From the NCBI RefSeq assembly GCF_000292245.2, contig NZ_ALPT02000011.1, forward strand, positions 5,405 to 69,404: a DNA stretch of 64,000 nucleotides, in the 5' to 3' direction. Both the position numbers and the translations under genes were made by a program. Within the stretch, counting starts at the first letter, position 1. Each line of letters starts with the position of its first letter. The DNA comes from Alkalihalobacillus alcalophilus ATCC 27647 = CGMCC 1.3604 (GTDB taxonomy: Bacteria; Bacillota; Bacilli; Bacillales; Bacillaceae_D). Under the pieces are notes generated by a model. That model saw only the letters and a list, made by a program, of their open reading frames with translations, made no database searches and was not told the origin of the DNA. Positions 25,635 through 33,737 of this stretch are shown here, piece after piece.

Positions 25635-26411
25635 TTATAGAAGTTTAATATCCGACTTCTCCATAAGCTGAATATATTCATTTGATAGCTGGCCATCTGT
25701 AATAATCGTGCTAATTTCATCCACAGTTGCAAAAGTGACTAATGAACTTTTGCCGAACTTGCTATAATCCAAAAGGGCAATTACTTTAGAAGACGCTTTC
25801 ACCATTTCCTTCTTTAATTCAACTTCATATACATTAAAATCTGTTAGTCCCTTTTCGAAATCAAAACCACTAGCTGAGGTAAACATTAAATCAATATTAA
25901 TTTTACTTAATAGTCCCGCATCAATTGTACTTTCTAAAGAACCCGATCCTGTTCTAATTACGCCACCTATGAGAATAACAGTAAATTCAGGAACATCTCT
26001 TAATTCAAGTGCGGTATAAATCCCATTGGTTACAATCGTTAACCTTTTTGGATTTTCCTTTAATCTTTTTGCCAATTCTAAAGCCGTTGAACTAGCATCC
26101 AATAAAATACATTGATTAGCAGAAATGAGCTTTTCTGCTTTTATACTGATTAATGATTTTTCTTCCTTGTTTTTCTTTTCACGGTTTGAAAAGCTAAACT
26201 GTTTTTCATCAAACTGACCAATTATCGCCCCACCGTGAGTTCTTTTTAATAAACCTTCCTTTTCCATATCACTAAAGTCCGTTCTAAGTGTTGCCTCTGA
26301 TACGCTAAGCCTTTTAGCTAACTCCTTTACAGTCACCCTTTGTTCTTTATTTAAGTAATCCAAAATTTTACTTCTACGCTCATGCATAAACATTTTCGAC
26401 ACAACAATCAT
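25635..26411 (-). CDS. DeoR family transcriptional regulator
   Basis: 258 residues. An N-terminal DeoR helix-turn-helix (ERRSKILDYLNKEQRVTVKE, then LSVSEATLRTDFSDMEKEGL) precedes a DeoRC sugar-phosphate sensor domain with ILLDASSTALELAKRL, VIRTGSGSLESTIDAGLL and KVIALLDYSKFGKSS. It probably senses a phosphorylated intermediate and represses the adjacent polyol genes. The start is uncertain: AAGGATGATT upstream may serve a codon a few residues inside the frame. Confidence 0.9.
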   Translation of the reverse strand: MIVVSKMFMHERRSKILDYLNKEQRVTVKELAKRLSVSEATLRTDFSDMEKEGLLKRTHGGAIIGQFDEKQFSFSNREKKNKEEKSLISIKAEKLISANQCILLDASSTALELAKRLKENPKRLTIVTNGIYTALELRDVPEFTVILIGGVIRTGSGSLESTIDAGLLSKINIDLMFTSASGFDFEKGLTDFNVYEVELKKEMVKASSKVIALLDYSKFGKSSLVTFATVDEISTIITDGQLSNEYIQLMEKSDIKLL

Positions 26412-26607
26412 CCTTATATTATATTAGTTATCTCTATAATATTTTATTATATCTATTTCTTCAACTAAGATCACTACAAAACGAAAAAGAAATGATGGTA
26501 TTCAATGACAATCAATAGTTTTCGAACTATTCAAATGATATAATAGCAACTATACTCACATACTTTCTTCAGAATGTTTACTTCATTATTTGTAATTCTT
26601 CCACCTA

Positions 26608-26799
26608 GTAATATATTCTAGTGGAGATTATGAGGATTTTTGGCGGGCTATTTTTATAACATGTGAATTATTTAGGCAACTAGCACAAGATGTCGCGAAT
26701 CACTTTAATTTTACTTACCCACTGGAAGACGACGATAATATGACAAAGTATCTTAAACATATAAGTACCTTACCTGCTGATGCAAAAGAAGTTTATTAA
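26608..26799 (+). pseudogene. 3' remnant of aminoglycoside 6-adenylyltransferase (AadK-like)
   Basis: An open frame to TAA 26797-26799 reads SSGDYEDFWRAIFITCELFR, then HFNFTYPLEDDDNMTKYLKH and LPADAKEVY. This is the C-terminal ~60 residues of streptomycin adenylyltransferases (ANT(6)/AadK). The N-terminal nucleotidyltransferase domain is absent, and upstream sequence is unrelated AT-rich DNA. A perfect terminator follows. It is a truncated, inactive copy. Confidence 0.78.
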
Positions 26800-26830
26800 T
26801 TTAGCTTTTTATCAGAAAAGGAGATATCAC

Positions 26831-26880
26831 AACAAAAAGAGAAGCCGATTTACTTGATTAATTGGCTTCTCTTTTTGTTG
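26831..26880. terminator. Strong bidirectional terminator after aadK remnant
   Basis: AACAAAAAGAGAAGCC pairs perfectly with GGCTTCTCTTTTTGTT (16 bp). It probably belonged to the truncated adenylyltransferase gene. Confidence 0.8.
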
Positions 26881-27105
26881 ATTCTAAAATGCTCTCTACA
26901 TTTTCAAATTTTCACTGTTTTGTATATCTACCTCAAAAGAAAATAGATATTGGACCCTTACATTAGCCCTAGTATATCAATCTGTCGTGTCTGCCCTGTT
27001 ATCCTCGCTCAAGGAATCGAACTCATTAACTACATATTATGGTTTATAGTTAATTAGATACTTTAGAGACACTTAATATCTGTAATTTAACAAAAAATTA
27101 ATCGC

Positions 27106-27678
27106 TTAATCCACTTTCTGCACAACGAGCATGTATAGAGACTCCGCAGGAAAAAACTTCTCAGTTATCTGGAATCCTATATCCTTCATTTCGTGCTCCA
27201 TTTCTTCCATTGTAATTCTTGGTGCTTTCTCAGAACTTCCTTTTGGCTCAAGTTCCAGACAAATTAGATAGCCCCCTTTTTTAAGTACATTTTTCATTTG
27301 CTGTAATAGTGGTGCCAGTGTCTGAATTTCATGCAGTACTAGAGAAGCAATAATCATATCGATAGAGGCATCAGGTAAAGGAAGTGCCACCATACTTCCC
27401 TGCACAGGGACAATATTCGTGAGCTGTTCCTTAATGGCTTTCTCATTTATTATTTCAAGCATAGCAGCGTCGATATCTAGCGCGTATACGTTGCCTAGAA
27501 TCCTTTTTGCCGCAGGGATGGAAAAATAACCGGTTCCAGCACCAAAGTCTAATATGCTATCCGTTTCTTTTAAAGGAATCATGTTCAGCAGCTGTTCCGA
27601 GGAGAATTCTTTTCTTCGTTCAGGACTTTCCAAGTATGATACTTTTCCATTACTGTTCTTACAATGTGAGCGATGCAT
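27106..27678 (-). CDS. Class I SAM-dependent methyltransferase
   Basis: 190 residues from ATG 27678, which has a perfect AAAGGAGG 8 nt upstream. Longer frames back to 27747 overlap the preceding gene. Motif I is DSILDFGAGTGYFSIPAAKR (about 41-60), then ALDIDAAML and a motif III-like VLKKGGYLICLELEP. It is the third gene of the Rrf2-reductase-methyltransferase operon. A role in thiol, arsenic or electrophile detoxification is conceivable, but no substrate marker is visible. Confidence 0.88.
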   Translation of the reverse strand: MHRSHCKNSNGKVSYLESPERRKEFSSEQLLNMIPLKETDSILDFGAGTGYFSIPAAKRILGNVYALDIDAAMLEIINEKAIKEQLTNIVPVQGSMVALPLPDASIDMIIASLVLHEIQTLAPLLQQMKNVLKKGGYLICLELEPKGSSEKAPRITMEEMEHEMKDIGFQITEKFFPAESLYMLVVQKVD

Positions 27679-27709
27679 ATATATATCCTCCTTTTTATAA
27701 AGCAGCTGT

Positions 27710-28639
27710 TTAAGCATGCCGTTTCTCCTGGTTAAATTTTTCTTCAATCAGTGCTGCATTAACAGCCATAGCAGCCATGCTGCCTTCCCCAGCCGCCATA
27801 ATTAATTGGGAGGGGCCAGCCATTCGTGTATCTCCGCAAGCATACACCCCTTCCGTATTCGTGCGTTGCCAGCTGTCAGTTGCAATCCCGCCTTGCTCGT
27901 TAAACGTATATTCGAGTGAACATTCAAAAGAAGCTGCCTGTTTCCATTCTGCAGATATAAACCCTCCTTTACGGAGTACTGTTGTTCCATCTTCAAACTG
28001 GATTTTTTCCAACATCCCTTCTTCACCAATGAAAGTGGCAATCTTCTTTTCATTAATTCTGATGCCTTTGCTTTTGAGCAATTCTTGTTCTTCATACGAA
28101 AGAACTTTACTGCCATTGGTAAAAATAATTAAATCGTTCGTCCAGTTCGACACCAGCTTTGCCATATGAAACGCTTTATGATCATCTGCAATCACTGCCA
28201 GCGGTCGATCCCTTAATTCCCAGCCATCACAGAAAGGACAGCTAAACAGGCTCTTCCCATAGAACTCTTTCACCTGCGGGATATCCGGAAGGACTTCCTT
28301 AAAGCCAGTTGCGAGAATGATTTTTCTCGCTCTGTATACTTCCCCATTTTCTGTCTCCACCTCGAATAAATTGTTTTCTTTATTTATAAGATGCACCCGT
28401 TGCTTTTCAATCCTCACGTCCGGGTACCGGCTTAATTCTTCCTGGGCAACCCTTTTAAGTTCCTCGGGATGTATGCCGTCCCTTGTGATAAACCCGTGAG
28501 ACTCCGAAGTAACCGCATTTCTCGGTTTATTATCATCAAATAGGATAGTTTTACGTCTTGATCTTCCAAGGACTAAAGCAGCATTCAGCCCAGCCGGTCC
28601 TCCACCAATAACAGCACAATCTACTATCATCTTATACAC
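27710..28639 (-). CDS. NAD(P)/FAD-dependent thioredoxin reductase-like oxidoreductase
   Basis: 309 residues. FAD-binding AVIGGGPAGLNAALVLGRS at the N-terminus, redox pair CPFC in SLFSCPFCDGWELR (about residue 133), and C-terminal YACGDTRMAGPSQLIMAAGEG closing the FAD site. The NAD(P) Gly motif is degenerate (LAVIADDHKAFHMA), a feature of the smaller TrxR-like group that often uses other electron partners. It starts 3 bp after the Rrf2 gene. Probably a stress-induced disulfide reductase. Confidence 0.88.
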   Translation of the reverse strand: MYKMIVDCAVIGGGPAGLNAALVLGRSRRKTILFDDNKPRNAVTSESHGFITRDGIHPEELKRVAQEELSRYPDVRIEKQRVHLINKENNLFEVETENGEVYRARKIILATGFKEVLPDIPQVKEFYGKSLFSCPFCDGWELRDRPLAVIADDHKAFHMAKLVSNWTNDLIIFTNGSKVLSYEEQELLKSKGIRINEKKIATFIGEEGMLEKIQFEDGTTVLRKGGFISAEWKQAASFECSLEYTFNEQGGIATDSWQRTNTEGVYACGDTRMAGPSQLIMAAGEGSMAAMAVNAALIEEKFNQEKRHA

Positions 28640-28642
28640 TCC

Positions 28643-29062
28643 TTAATTTGAATTTTTTCCTTTGTTTTGTTTGGATTCTACTTCTTTAGCAGTATCAATC
28701 AAAAGTTTGGATTTTAGTTCATCCTTCATATTTTCCTCTGCCTGCCTCATAACATTCTCAATCAAGCAGCCTTCGTGATGAATGGAGCAGTCGAACAAGC
28801 TAGTTTCACCTTCAATCGCATGAATAACATCCAAAAAGGATATCTCATGCTTGATTCTTGAGATTTTATAGCCTCCCTTCGCACCAGGCGTCGACTCGAT
28901 CAAACCAGCTTTCGTAAGTTTGGTTAAGATTTTAGAAAGGTACGTTGGGGAAAGCTGCTGCATTTCAGCTAATTCCTGCACTCCGACTGTGTTTGCCCCA
29001 GGCTGTACTATTAAATAAATCATCGTATGCAGGGCGTAGTTTGTCGCGTTTGAATATTTCAT
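28643..29062 (-). CDS. Rrf2 family transcriptional regulator
   Basis: 139 residues from ATG 29062 (GAGGAGG with a 6-nt gap). The winged helix MKYSNATNYALHTMIYLIVQ and QLSPTYLSKILTKLTKAGLI are typical. Only two cysteines lie in the sensor region (FDCSIHHEGCLIENVM), fewer than the three of Fe-S Rrf2 proteins such as NsrR or IscR, so thiol-based sensing is more likely. It heads the operon with the reductase and methyltransferase and probably controls its own promoter. Confidence 0.9.
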   Translation of the reverse strand: MKYSNATNYALHTMIYLIVQPGANTVGVQELAEMQQLSPTYLSKILTKLTKAGLIESTPGAKGGYKISRIKHEISFLDVIHAIEGETSLFDCSIHHEGCLIENVMRQAEENMKDELKSKLLIDTAKEVESKQNKGKNSN

Positions 29063-29089
29063 ATATAACCTCCTCACAACAAAAAGATA

Positions 29090-29112
29090 TTAAAGAGTCT
29101 TAATGTCTTTAA
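29090..29112 (-). promoter_or_regulatory. Candidate Rrf2 operator
   Basis: TTAAAGAGTCTTAATGTCTT (with TAA, 23 bp in all) is an interrupted dyad with TTAAAGA/TCTTTAA arms. It lies 28 bp before the Rrf2 start, where an autorepressor would act. Confidence 0.6.
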
Positions 29113-29360
29113 TTTAAATAAATTTATCATTAGACGTGGAGGAAGTCAACTAAGGGGTTTTAAAAGCCCATTTCAGTTATTTGGAAATTAAGTATTTAGA
29201 AAATGTTAAAGAGTTAAAATTGAAAATGAATGGAAATAATTCTCTTATGTTATTATCTTTGAGGATAAGTTGGTTAAAGCTTTAAAATTATCATAAAGTA
29301 TTATATTTCATGGGTCACACATCGAGAATATGATTTTTCATTAACTGAAGCTTTAGTTGA
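29113..29360. other. Non-coding AT-rich gap
   Basis: No gene or convincing gene remnant is visible between the Rrf2 promoter and the next terminator. Confidence 0.5.
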
Positions 29361-29406
29361 AAAAAAAGGCACAACATATTAGTCATATATAATATGTTTG
29401 CCCTTT
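29361..29406 (-). terminator. Strong terminator after zinc-ribbon gene
   Basis: Minus strand: AAAGGGCAAACATATTA pairs with TAATATGTTGTGCCTTT, followed by TTTTT. Confidence 0.8.
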
Positions 29407-29477
29407 AATTTATCTATCTTTTTTCAATTTAGGTCTTGATAACCGAAAATATCCAACCTTCTAAAATATAGGCTCAA

Positions 29478-29810
29478 TTAGGAACCATCTTTGTCCTCTT
29501 GTTTAAATAAATATTTAAGTGGATGCTGCTTCTCATTAGTGAATTCCAAAAGGAAAGGTCGAATCGCATATAACATAAAAATATAAACTAATGCGTAATA
29601 GGAAATAGACAATTCTAACTGCGTTGAGATTAAGAGGGCAATGATCGTTAACGGTAAAGTTAAAAGAATCAATCCGAGTATTCTTTGGCTCGCCTCCGCA
29701 GTTAAAAATTGATTCTTTTTACATTTCGTACAACTTTTCCTATCATAAAAAATAAATAACTGACTCCATTTAAATAAATGGCCACAATTCCAACATTTCG
29801 CTTTTTTCAT
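29478..29810 (-). CDS. Zinc-ribbon membrane protein
   Basis: 110 residues. An N-terminal CWNCGHLFKW and CTKCKKN (two CxxC knuckles about 20 residues apart) form a zinc ribbon. Two hydrophobic helices follow (about 46-62, 69-87). It resembles the TIGR04104-type cysteine-rich Bacillus membrane proteins. Function unknown. It has its own terminator. Confidence 0.75.
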   Translation of the reverse strand: MKKAKCWNCGHLFKWSQLFIFYDRKSCTKCKKNQFLTAEASQRILGLILLTLPLTIIALLISTQLELSISYYALVYIFMLYAIRPFLLEFTNEKQHPLKYLFKQEDKDGS

Positions 29811-29848
29811 TTGCTCCCCCCTATATGTTCACTTTCTACATTTAAATG

Positions 29849-29878
29849 AAAAAAGAGCTACCTCAGCAACTCTTTTTT
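29849..29878 (-). terminator. Terminator after frameshifted GNAT gene
   Basis: Minus strand: AAAAAAGAG, a 12-nt loop, CTCTTTTTT. Confidence 0.7.
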
Positions 29879-29899
29879 CCTACTCGTTAACAGCTTAGT

Positions 29900-30440
29900 T
29901 TAATAGGCTGCTTTCTCCCATTCCTCACGTAAAATCCCCATTCGAATAGAATCATAATATTGATTGTTATAAAAGCGAACTTTACGAATCCGAGCTTCCA
30001 TTGTCATTCCGAGCTTTTCGGCAACTCGAATCATTCGCTCATTTCCAGACCATGTCGTTAAACCAACTCGCACTAACGGCATTGTATGAAATAAATGACT
30101 GATCCAAAGTTTGAGAGCACGTGTCCCAAGTCCCTTACCCCAATTTCCTGGTTGATAAAAAATAATGCCCATTTCAAGCCAGTTCTTTTGAGCATCTTCA
30201 TAATAATATGAGACGGTTCCGACTATTTCACCCTTGACCGTTATAACCCAAATGTTTTCTGCTCCAATCCAATTCGTACAATCTTCAAAAAAACTTCTCA
30301 TACGTTTTGGCTTTATGAGGAAAATAAGGAGCATCCCACTTTTTCCATTCGGGTTGTTCTTCCCTAAAAGTGAGCTCCCAAAGTCGTGGTAAATCAGCTT
30401 CTATGATTGGACGAATTGTCACTTCATTATTGGTATCCAT
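29900..30440 (-). pseudogene. GNAT acetyltransferase (RimJ/RimL type), frameshifted
   Basis: ATG 30440 opens MDTNNEVTIRPIIEADLPRL and WELTFREEQPEWKKWDAPYF and stops at TGA just after a seven-T run (plus 30287-30293). In the next frame the protein continues FFEDCTNWIGAENIWVITVK to the end, including the acetyl-CoA motif NWGKGLGTRALKLW. Removing one T gives a complete 179-residue acetyltransferase. Either the gene is recently dead, the tract is slippery, or the base is a sequencing error. Downstream ATGs lack ribosome sites. Confidence 0.8.
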
Positions 30441-30697
30441 TCAAATCCTCTTTTCAATTAATTAGTATTCCGACAAGATTGAAAAGAAGATAGCTTATAC
30501 TAACTACTCTTCAATCACCTTAGTTGCTAAAATCTGTTTCATCTAAATCCCACCTTCCATTAGTTGTCAGAAATATCATAACATTATTATTTTATTTTGA
30601 ATAGATTCCTTGGACCATAATCGTGACAAATCATGTATATGACAACCCAAAGCTAAAGTTTTTTATGTTCCATTCACTCAGAGCAATTTCACTAACC

Positions 30698-32146
30698 TTA
30701 GCCCTCTCTCAACTCTTCTTCAACAAGTGCTCGCAAATGCTCAATCGCCTCGTCATTTGTTGGATCTAGCTCGATCGCTTTTTTAAAATAACGAGTAGCT
30801 TCCACGCGGTCACCTTTTGCTTGATACATCTCACCTAAGCTATCATGTAAATTAGTAGATTCTAGGAAAAGCTCTACTGCCATCTTTAACAGAGCGATCC
30901 CTTCATCTATTTTCTTATCTTCAAAAAGCTCGTATGCGACATAATTTAATTCTGCCTCTAATACATTAAAGCTAGCCTCTATCTCTCCGCCCTTAATCTG
31001 CTCAAATTTTTCAAATGTCAGATTCTCCCCCGACTCTATCAATGACTTCGCTAAAAAACGGGCTAGCGAGCGTTTTACCCGTTCAACCTTTTCACCTAAT
31101 ATAACATCAAGAACCGCTTTCCAGATAATAGCCGTGCCGCTGTAATCATTATTTGTAAAAAGGATAATGCTTATTTTTTCCTTTGGTAAGACGATTAAAT
31201 TGCTACGAAATCCAGTATCCAAGCCTGAATGAGAATACATCTTACGGCCTTTATATTTGCCCATAAACCATGCCAAACCTACCTCATCCATCTCTTCTCC
31301 CCAACTTGCCTTTTGTATTGGGTCAAACATTTTCACAAAATAATCTCCACTGATTAATGATTGTTTCTGAAATAAACCGTTATTGTGTAGCATAATTGCA
31401 TAATTTGTCATTTCCACTAAGCTTGTACATAACGTCGAGCTAGCGGCATGACGACGGTTATAAGGAAAAACGGAACTAACTTTAGGTCCATAAGTACTGT
31501 CCATAGATAAAATATGTGGAGTCGCGATTTTACTACTATTAAGTGCCGCCTTTAAGAAACTACTCTCATTCATTCTTAAAGGTTTTAAAATTCGCTCCTC
31601 AACATATTTTTCAAATGGTTGACCAGATACCTTTTGAATGATATCTCCTAATATTTCAAAGGCCGTATTGCTGTATTCAAATTTTTCACTAGGCGTAAAG
31701 TTTAACTTCTCATTTTTTTTACTCTTAACATATCGTTCAATTGCCAACTCGTCATATTCAGGATTTTCCCAATTAAATTCATATTCATTAGGGATACCAG
31801 AACTGTGACTTAATAGATCGCGTGTTGTAATAAAACGATATCGTTTATCTGCTAAGCAGAAATAAGGCAAATAAGAGATAATTGGTTCATGAAGGTTTAA
31901 ATCACCTTTTTCAACTAATTGCATGATAGCTAAAGCAACAAATGTTTTGGAGATAGAAGCTGTATGAAAAAGAGTATCCTTCGTCACGGCTTCATTCATC
32001 TCCATATTCATCACTCCAAAACCGTTCATATATGTCTTCTGATTTCCCTGAACGACCGCAATTGCGAGTCCTGGAATCGGTTCATTCGTCATTAATTCTG
32101 TTAAGATTTCATCTAGTTTATTCGTTATTTGTTTTATAAACATCAC
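30698..32146 (-). CDS. Beta-lactamase-fold serine hydrolase with C-terminal TPR
   Basis: 482 residues. Class C/PBP4*-type motifs: SISK (SxxK, in LFHTASISKTFVALAIMQ, about residue 46), YSN in KFEYSNTAFEILGDII, and HSG in KMYSHSGLDTGF. Residues ~400-475 carry TPR units (LHDSLGEMYQAKGDRVEATR). No signal peptide is visible, so it may act inside the cell, as an esterase or peptidase rather than a periplasmic beta-lactamase. Its TPR part likely mediates oligomer or partner contacts. Confidence 0.87.
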   Translation of the reverse strand: MMFIKQITNKLDEILTELMTNEPIPGLAIAVVQGNQKTYMNGFGVMNMEMNEAVTKDTLFHTASISKTFVALAIMQLVEKGDLNLHEPIISYLPYFCLADKRYRFITTRDLLSHSSGIPNEYEFNWENPEYDELAIERYVKSKKNEKLNFTPSEKFEYSNTAFEILGDIIQKVSGQPFEKYVEERILKPLRMNESSFLKAALNSSKIATPHILSMDSTYGPKVSSVFPYNRRHAASSTLCTSLVEMTNYAIMLHNNGLFQKQSLISGDYFVKMFDPIQKASWGEEMDEVGLAWFMGKYKGRKMYSHSGLDTGFRSNLIVLPKEKISIILFTNNDYSGTAIIWKAVLDVILGEKVERVKRSLARFLAKSLIESGENLTFEKFEQIKGGEIEASFNVLEAELNYVAYELFEDKKIDEGIALLKMAVELFLESTNLHDSLGEMYQAKGDRVEATRYFKKAIELDPTNDEAIEHLRALVEEELREG

Positions 32147-32463
32147 TTTATTCCTCCAATTAATCGTTTTGTATTAGAAAAATAAAGCCCTGTATCTAAG
32201 AGATATTCAAAAAAAAAAAACCAGAGCAACCCAAAAAGATGAGCGCTCTGTAGTATTTGTAAAAACACGATACAAGAGGCTTCATAATGGATAAAAAGGC
32301 ATACTTATCCCTTGTTTTCTATCAACAGAAAAAAACAAGGTCATATACACATTTCATTAAAATCCATTATAAAGTTACCATTGGTCGTATTTTCTCCTCT
32401 CGAATATCTCCACATTAATCGTACTTTTAATTTATCTGAAAAGCAAGAAAAATACTAAAAAAC
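32147..32463. other. Non-coding gap with a small hairpin
   Basis: No gene seen. CCTTGTTTTCT and AGAAAAAAACAAGG (32310-32340 region) can form a stem. Confidence 0.45.
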
Positions 32464-32628
32464 TTAATGCTTCTTTCCTTCTTTTATTTCTTTTAAAAGA
32501 GTTATGATTTCTTTATTTTGCTCGACTTGTAAATTTGAATTTAACTTTATGATTTTAATCCATCTAATCACTAATGCACCTAAAACAATCGATACAAAAA
32601 ATAAAAACACTCCAAAATCAATCTCCAA
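32464..32628 (-). CDS. Small single-helix membrane protein (54 aa)
   Basis: A frame from TTG 32628, 8 nt after AGGTGG, gives MEIDFGVFLFFVSIVLGALV, a membrane helix followed by a charged coiled-coil tail (QVEQNKEIITLLKEIKEGKK). The layout (short N-terminus, one helix, Lys/Glu-rich tail) mirrors the 60-residue protein at 45223-45405. It is short but has a ribosome site, biased composition and a natural topology. Confidence 0.6.
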   Translation of the reverse strand: MEIDFGVFLFFVSIVLGALVIRWIKIIKLNSNLQVEQNKEIITLLKEIKEGKKH

Positions 32629-32720
32629 TTGAGTTCCACCTTTATTCTAATATTTTATGAAAATGGCCAGTGAACATAAAATCATCAAAAATTAATAAAC
32701 TTTCATCAGCTTTGCTCGAC

Positions 32721-33122
32721 TTATTCACTCGGTGCGACCAACTCAACCTTAATACGGTCTGGATCCTCAAAATAAACCGCATAATATTCAGGACCACCTG
32801 CAAAAGGATGTTTCTCCTGATAGAGGAGCTTTACCCCCTTTACTTTTAACTGCTCAGTCATTATATCTACATGTTCTCTTGAACTTGCAAAAAAAGCCAA
32901 ATGATTTAAACCGACACGACAACGGTGATAACGTATGTCTAAAAAGCGTTCCTCTGCTTGTACAAAAACGAGGTATGAATCTCCTAATTTCCAGCTCTGT
33001 CCCCCGTCCCATTTTTGAAATGTTTTATACCCTAGTTCCCCCAATAACCAGCCCCAGAACTTAGTACTTCTCTTCAGATCAGAAACATAGATTTCTATAT
33101 GATGAATAGCTCCCATTGCCAA
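32721..33122 (-). CDS. VOC family protein (glyoxalase/bleomycin-resistance fold)
   Basis: 133 residues. GAIHHIEIYVSDLKRSTKFW at the start and YYAVYFEDPDRIKVELVAPS at the end are the classic VOC beta-alpha-beta units, with His ~8, His in RVGLNHLAFFA and Glu in KVELVAP as possible metal ligands. VOC proteins act on thiols, antibiotics or aromatic compounds. The substrate is unknown. It lies 1 nt after the stop of the GNAT gene and is probably co-transcribed with it. Confidence 0.85.
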   Translation of the reverse strand: MAMGAIHHIEIYVSDLKRSTKFWGWLLGELGYKTFQKWDGGQSWKLGDSYLVFVQAEERFLDIRYHRCRVGLNHLAFFASSREHVDIMTEQLKVKGVKLLYQEKHPFAGGPEYYAVYFEDPDRIKVELVAPSE

Positions 33123-33695
33123 TTACCCTTCCTCTACTTTCCTATGTAAATTTAAAAAGTCAGCTTTAATCATCGAATACATATACAAATCATCAAATTT
33201 TCCTGCTGTAAACTCATAGTTTCTTAGTAAACCTTCACGAATAAAGCCGTGCTTTTCAACCAACTTTTGTGATGCTAGGTTAGCAGGTTCAATTAATGCC
33301 TCAATTCTCTCAAATTCTAATTGTTCAAATCCATATTGAACGACTTGTACAAGTGCTTCTCCAGCAAGACCTTTACCCCAATGGTTATTACTTAATTCAA
33401 AACCAATCTCGGCTCGATAATGTTTGTGGCTCCGGTTTAAAAAACCACAACTTCCGATCACTTTTCCTTCTTCTTTTAACGTAATTCCCCATCTCATTCC
33501 TGATTTATTTTCTAAAATGGAGTGATACCAACCGATCTCTTCTAATGCATCATCAATTGTTTTAAAAGGAGTTAACCCCATATGTTTGACGACTTCTTCC
33601 TTCGATAAATAAGAAAGCAAGTCCTTCGCATCACTCTCCACTACTTCCCTAAGTATCAATCTTTCTGTTTCTAAAACGGGTAAGCGATTAATCAT
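33123..33695 (-). CDS. GNAT acetyltransferase, RimJ/RimL type
   Basis: 190 residues. LETERLILREVVESDAKDLL at the N-terminus, WGITLKEEGKVIGSCGFLNR, and the acetyl-CoA motif NNHWGKGLAGEALVQVVQYG. This matches the RimJ/RimL/YdaF group that acetylates protein N-termini, polyamines or small amines. It stands directly upstream of a VOC gene. The acceptor is unknown. Confidence 0.88.
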   Translation of the reverse strand: MINRLPVLETERLILREVVESDAKDLLSYLSKEEVVKHMGLTPFKTIDDALEEIGWYHSILENKSGMRWGITLKEEGKVIGSCGFLNRSHKHYRAEIGFELSNNHWGKGLAGEALVQVVQYGFEQLEFERIEALIEPANLASQKLVEKHGFIREGLLRNYEFTAGKFDDLYMYSMIKADFLNLHRKVEEG

Positions 33696-33737
33696 TTTTC
33701 CCTCCTATGTTTTCTCGTTTTTTAAATCATTTTCCTA

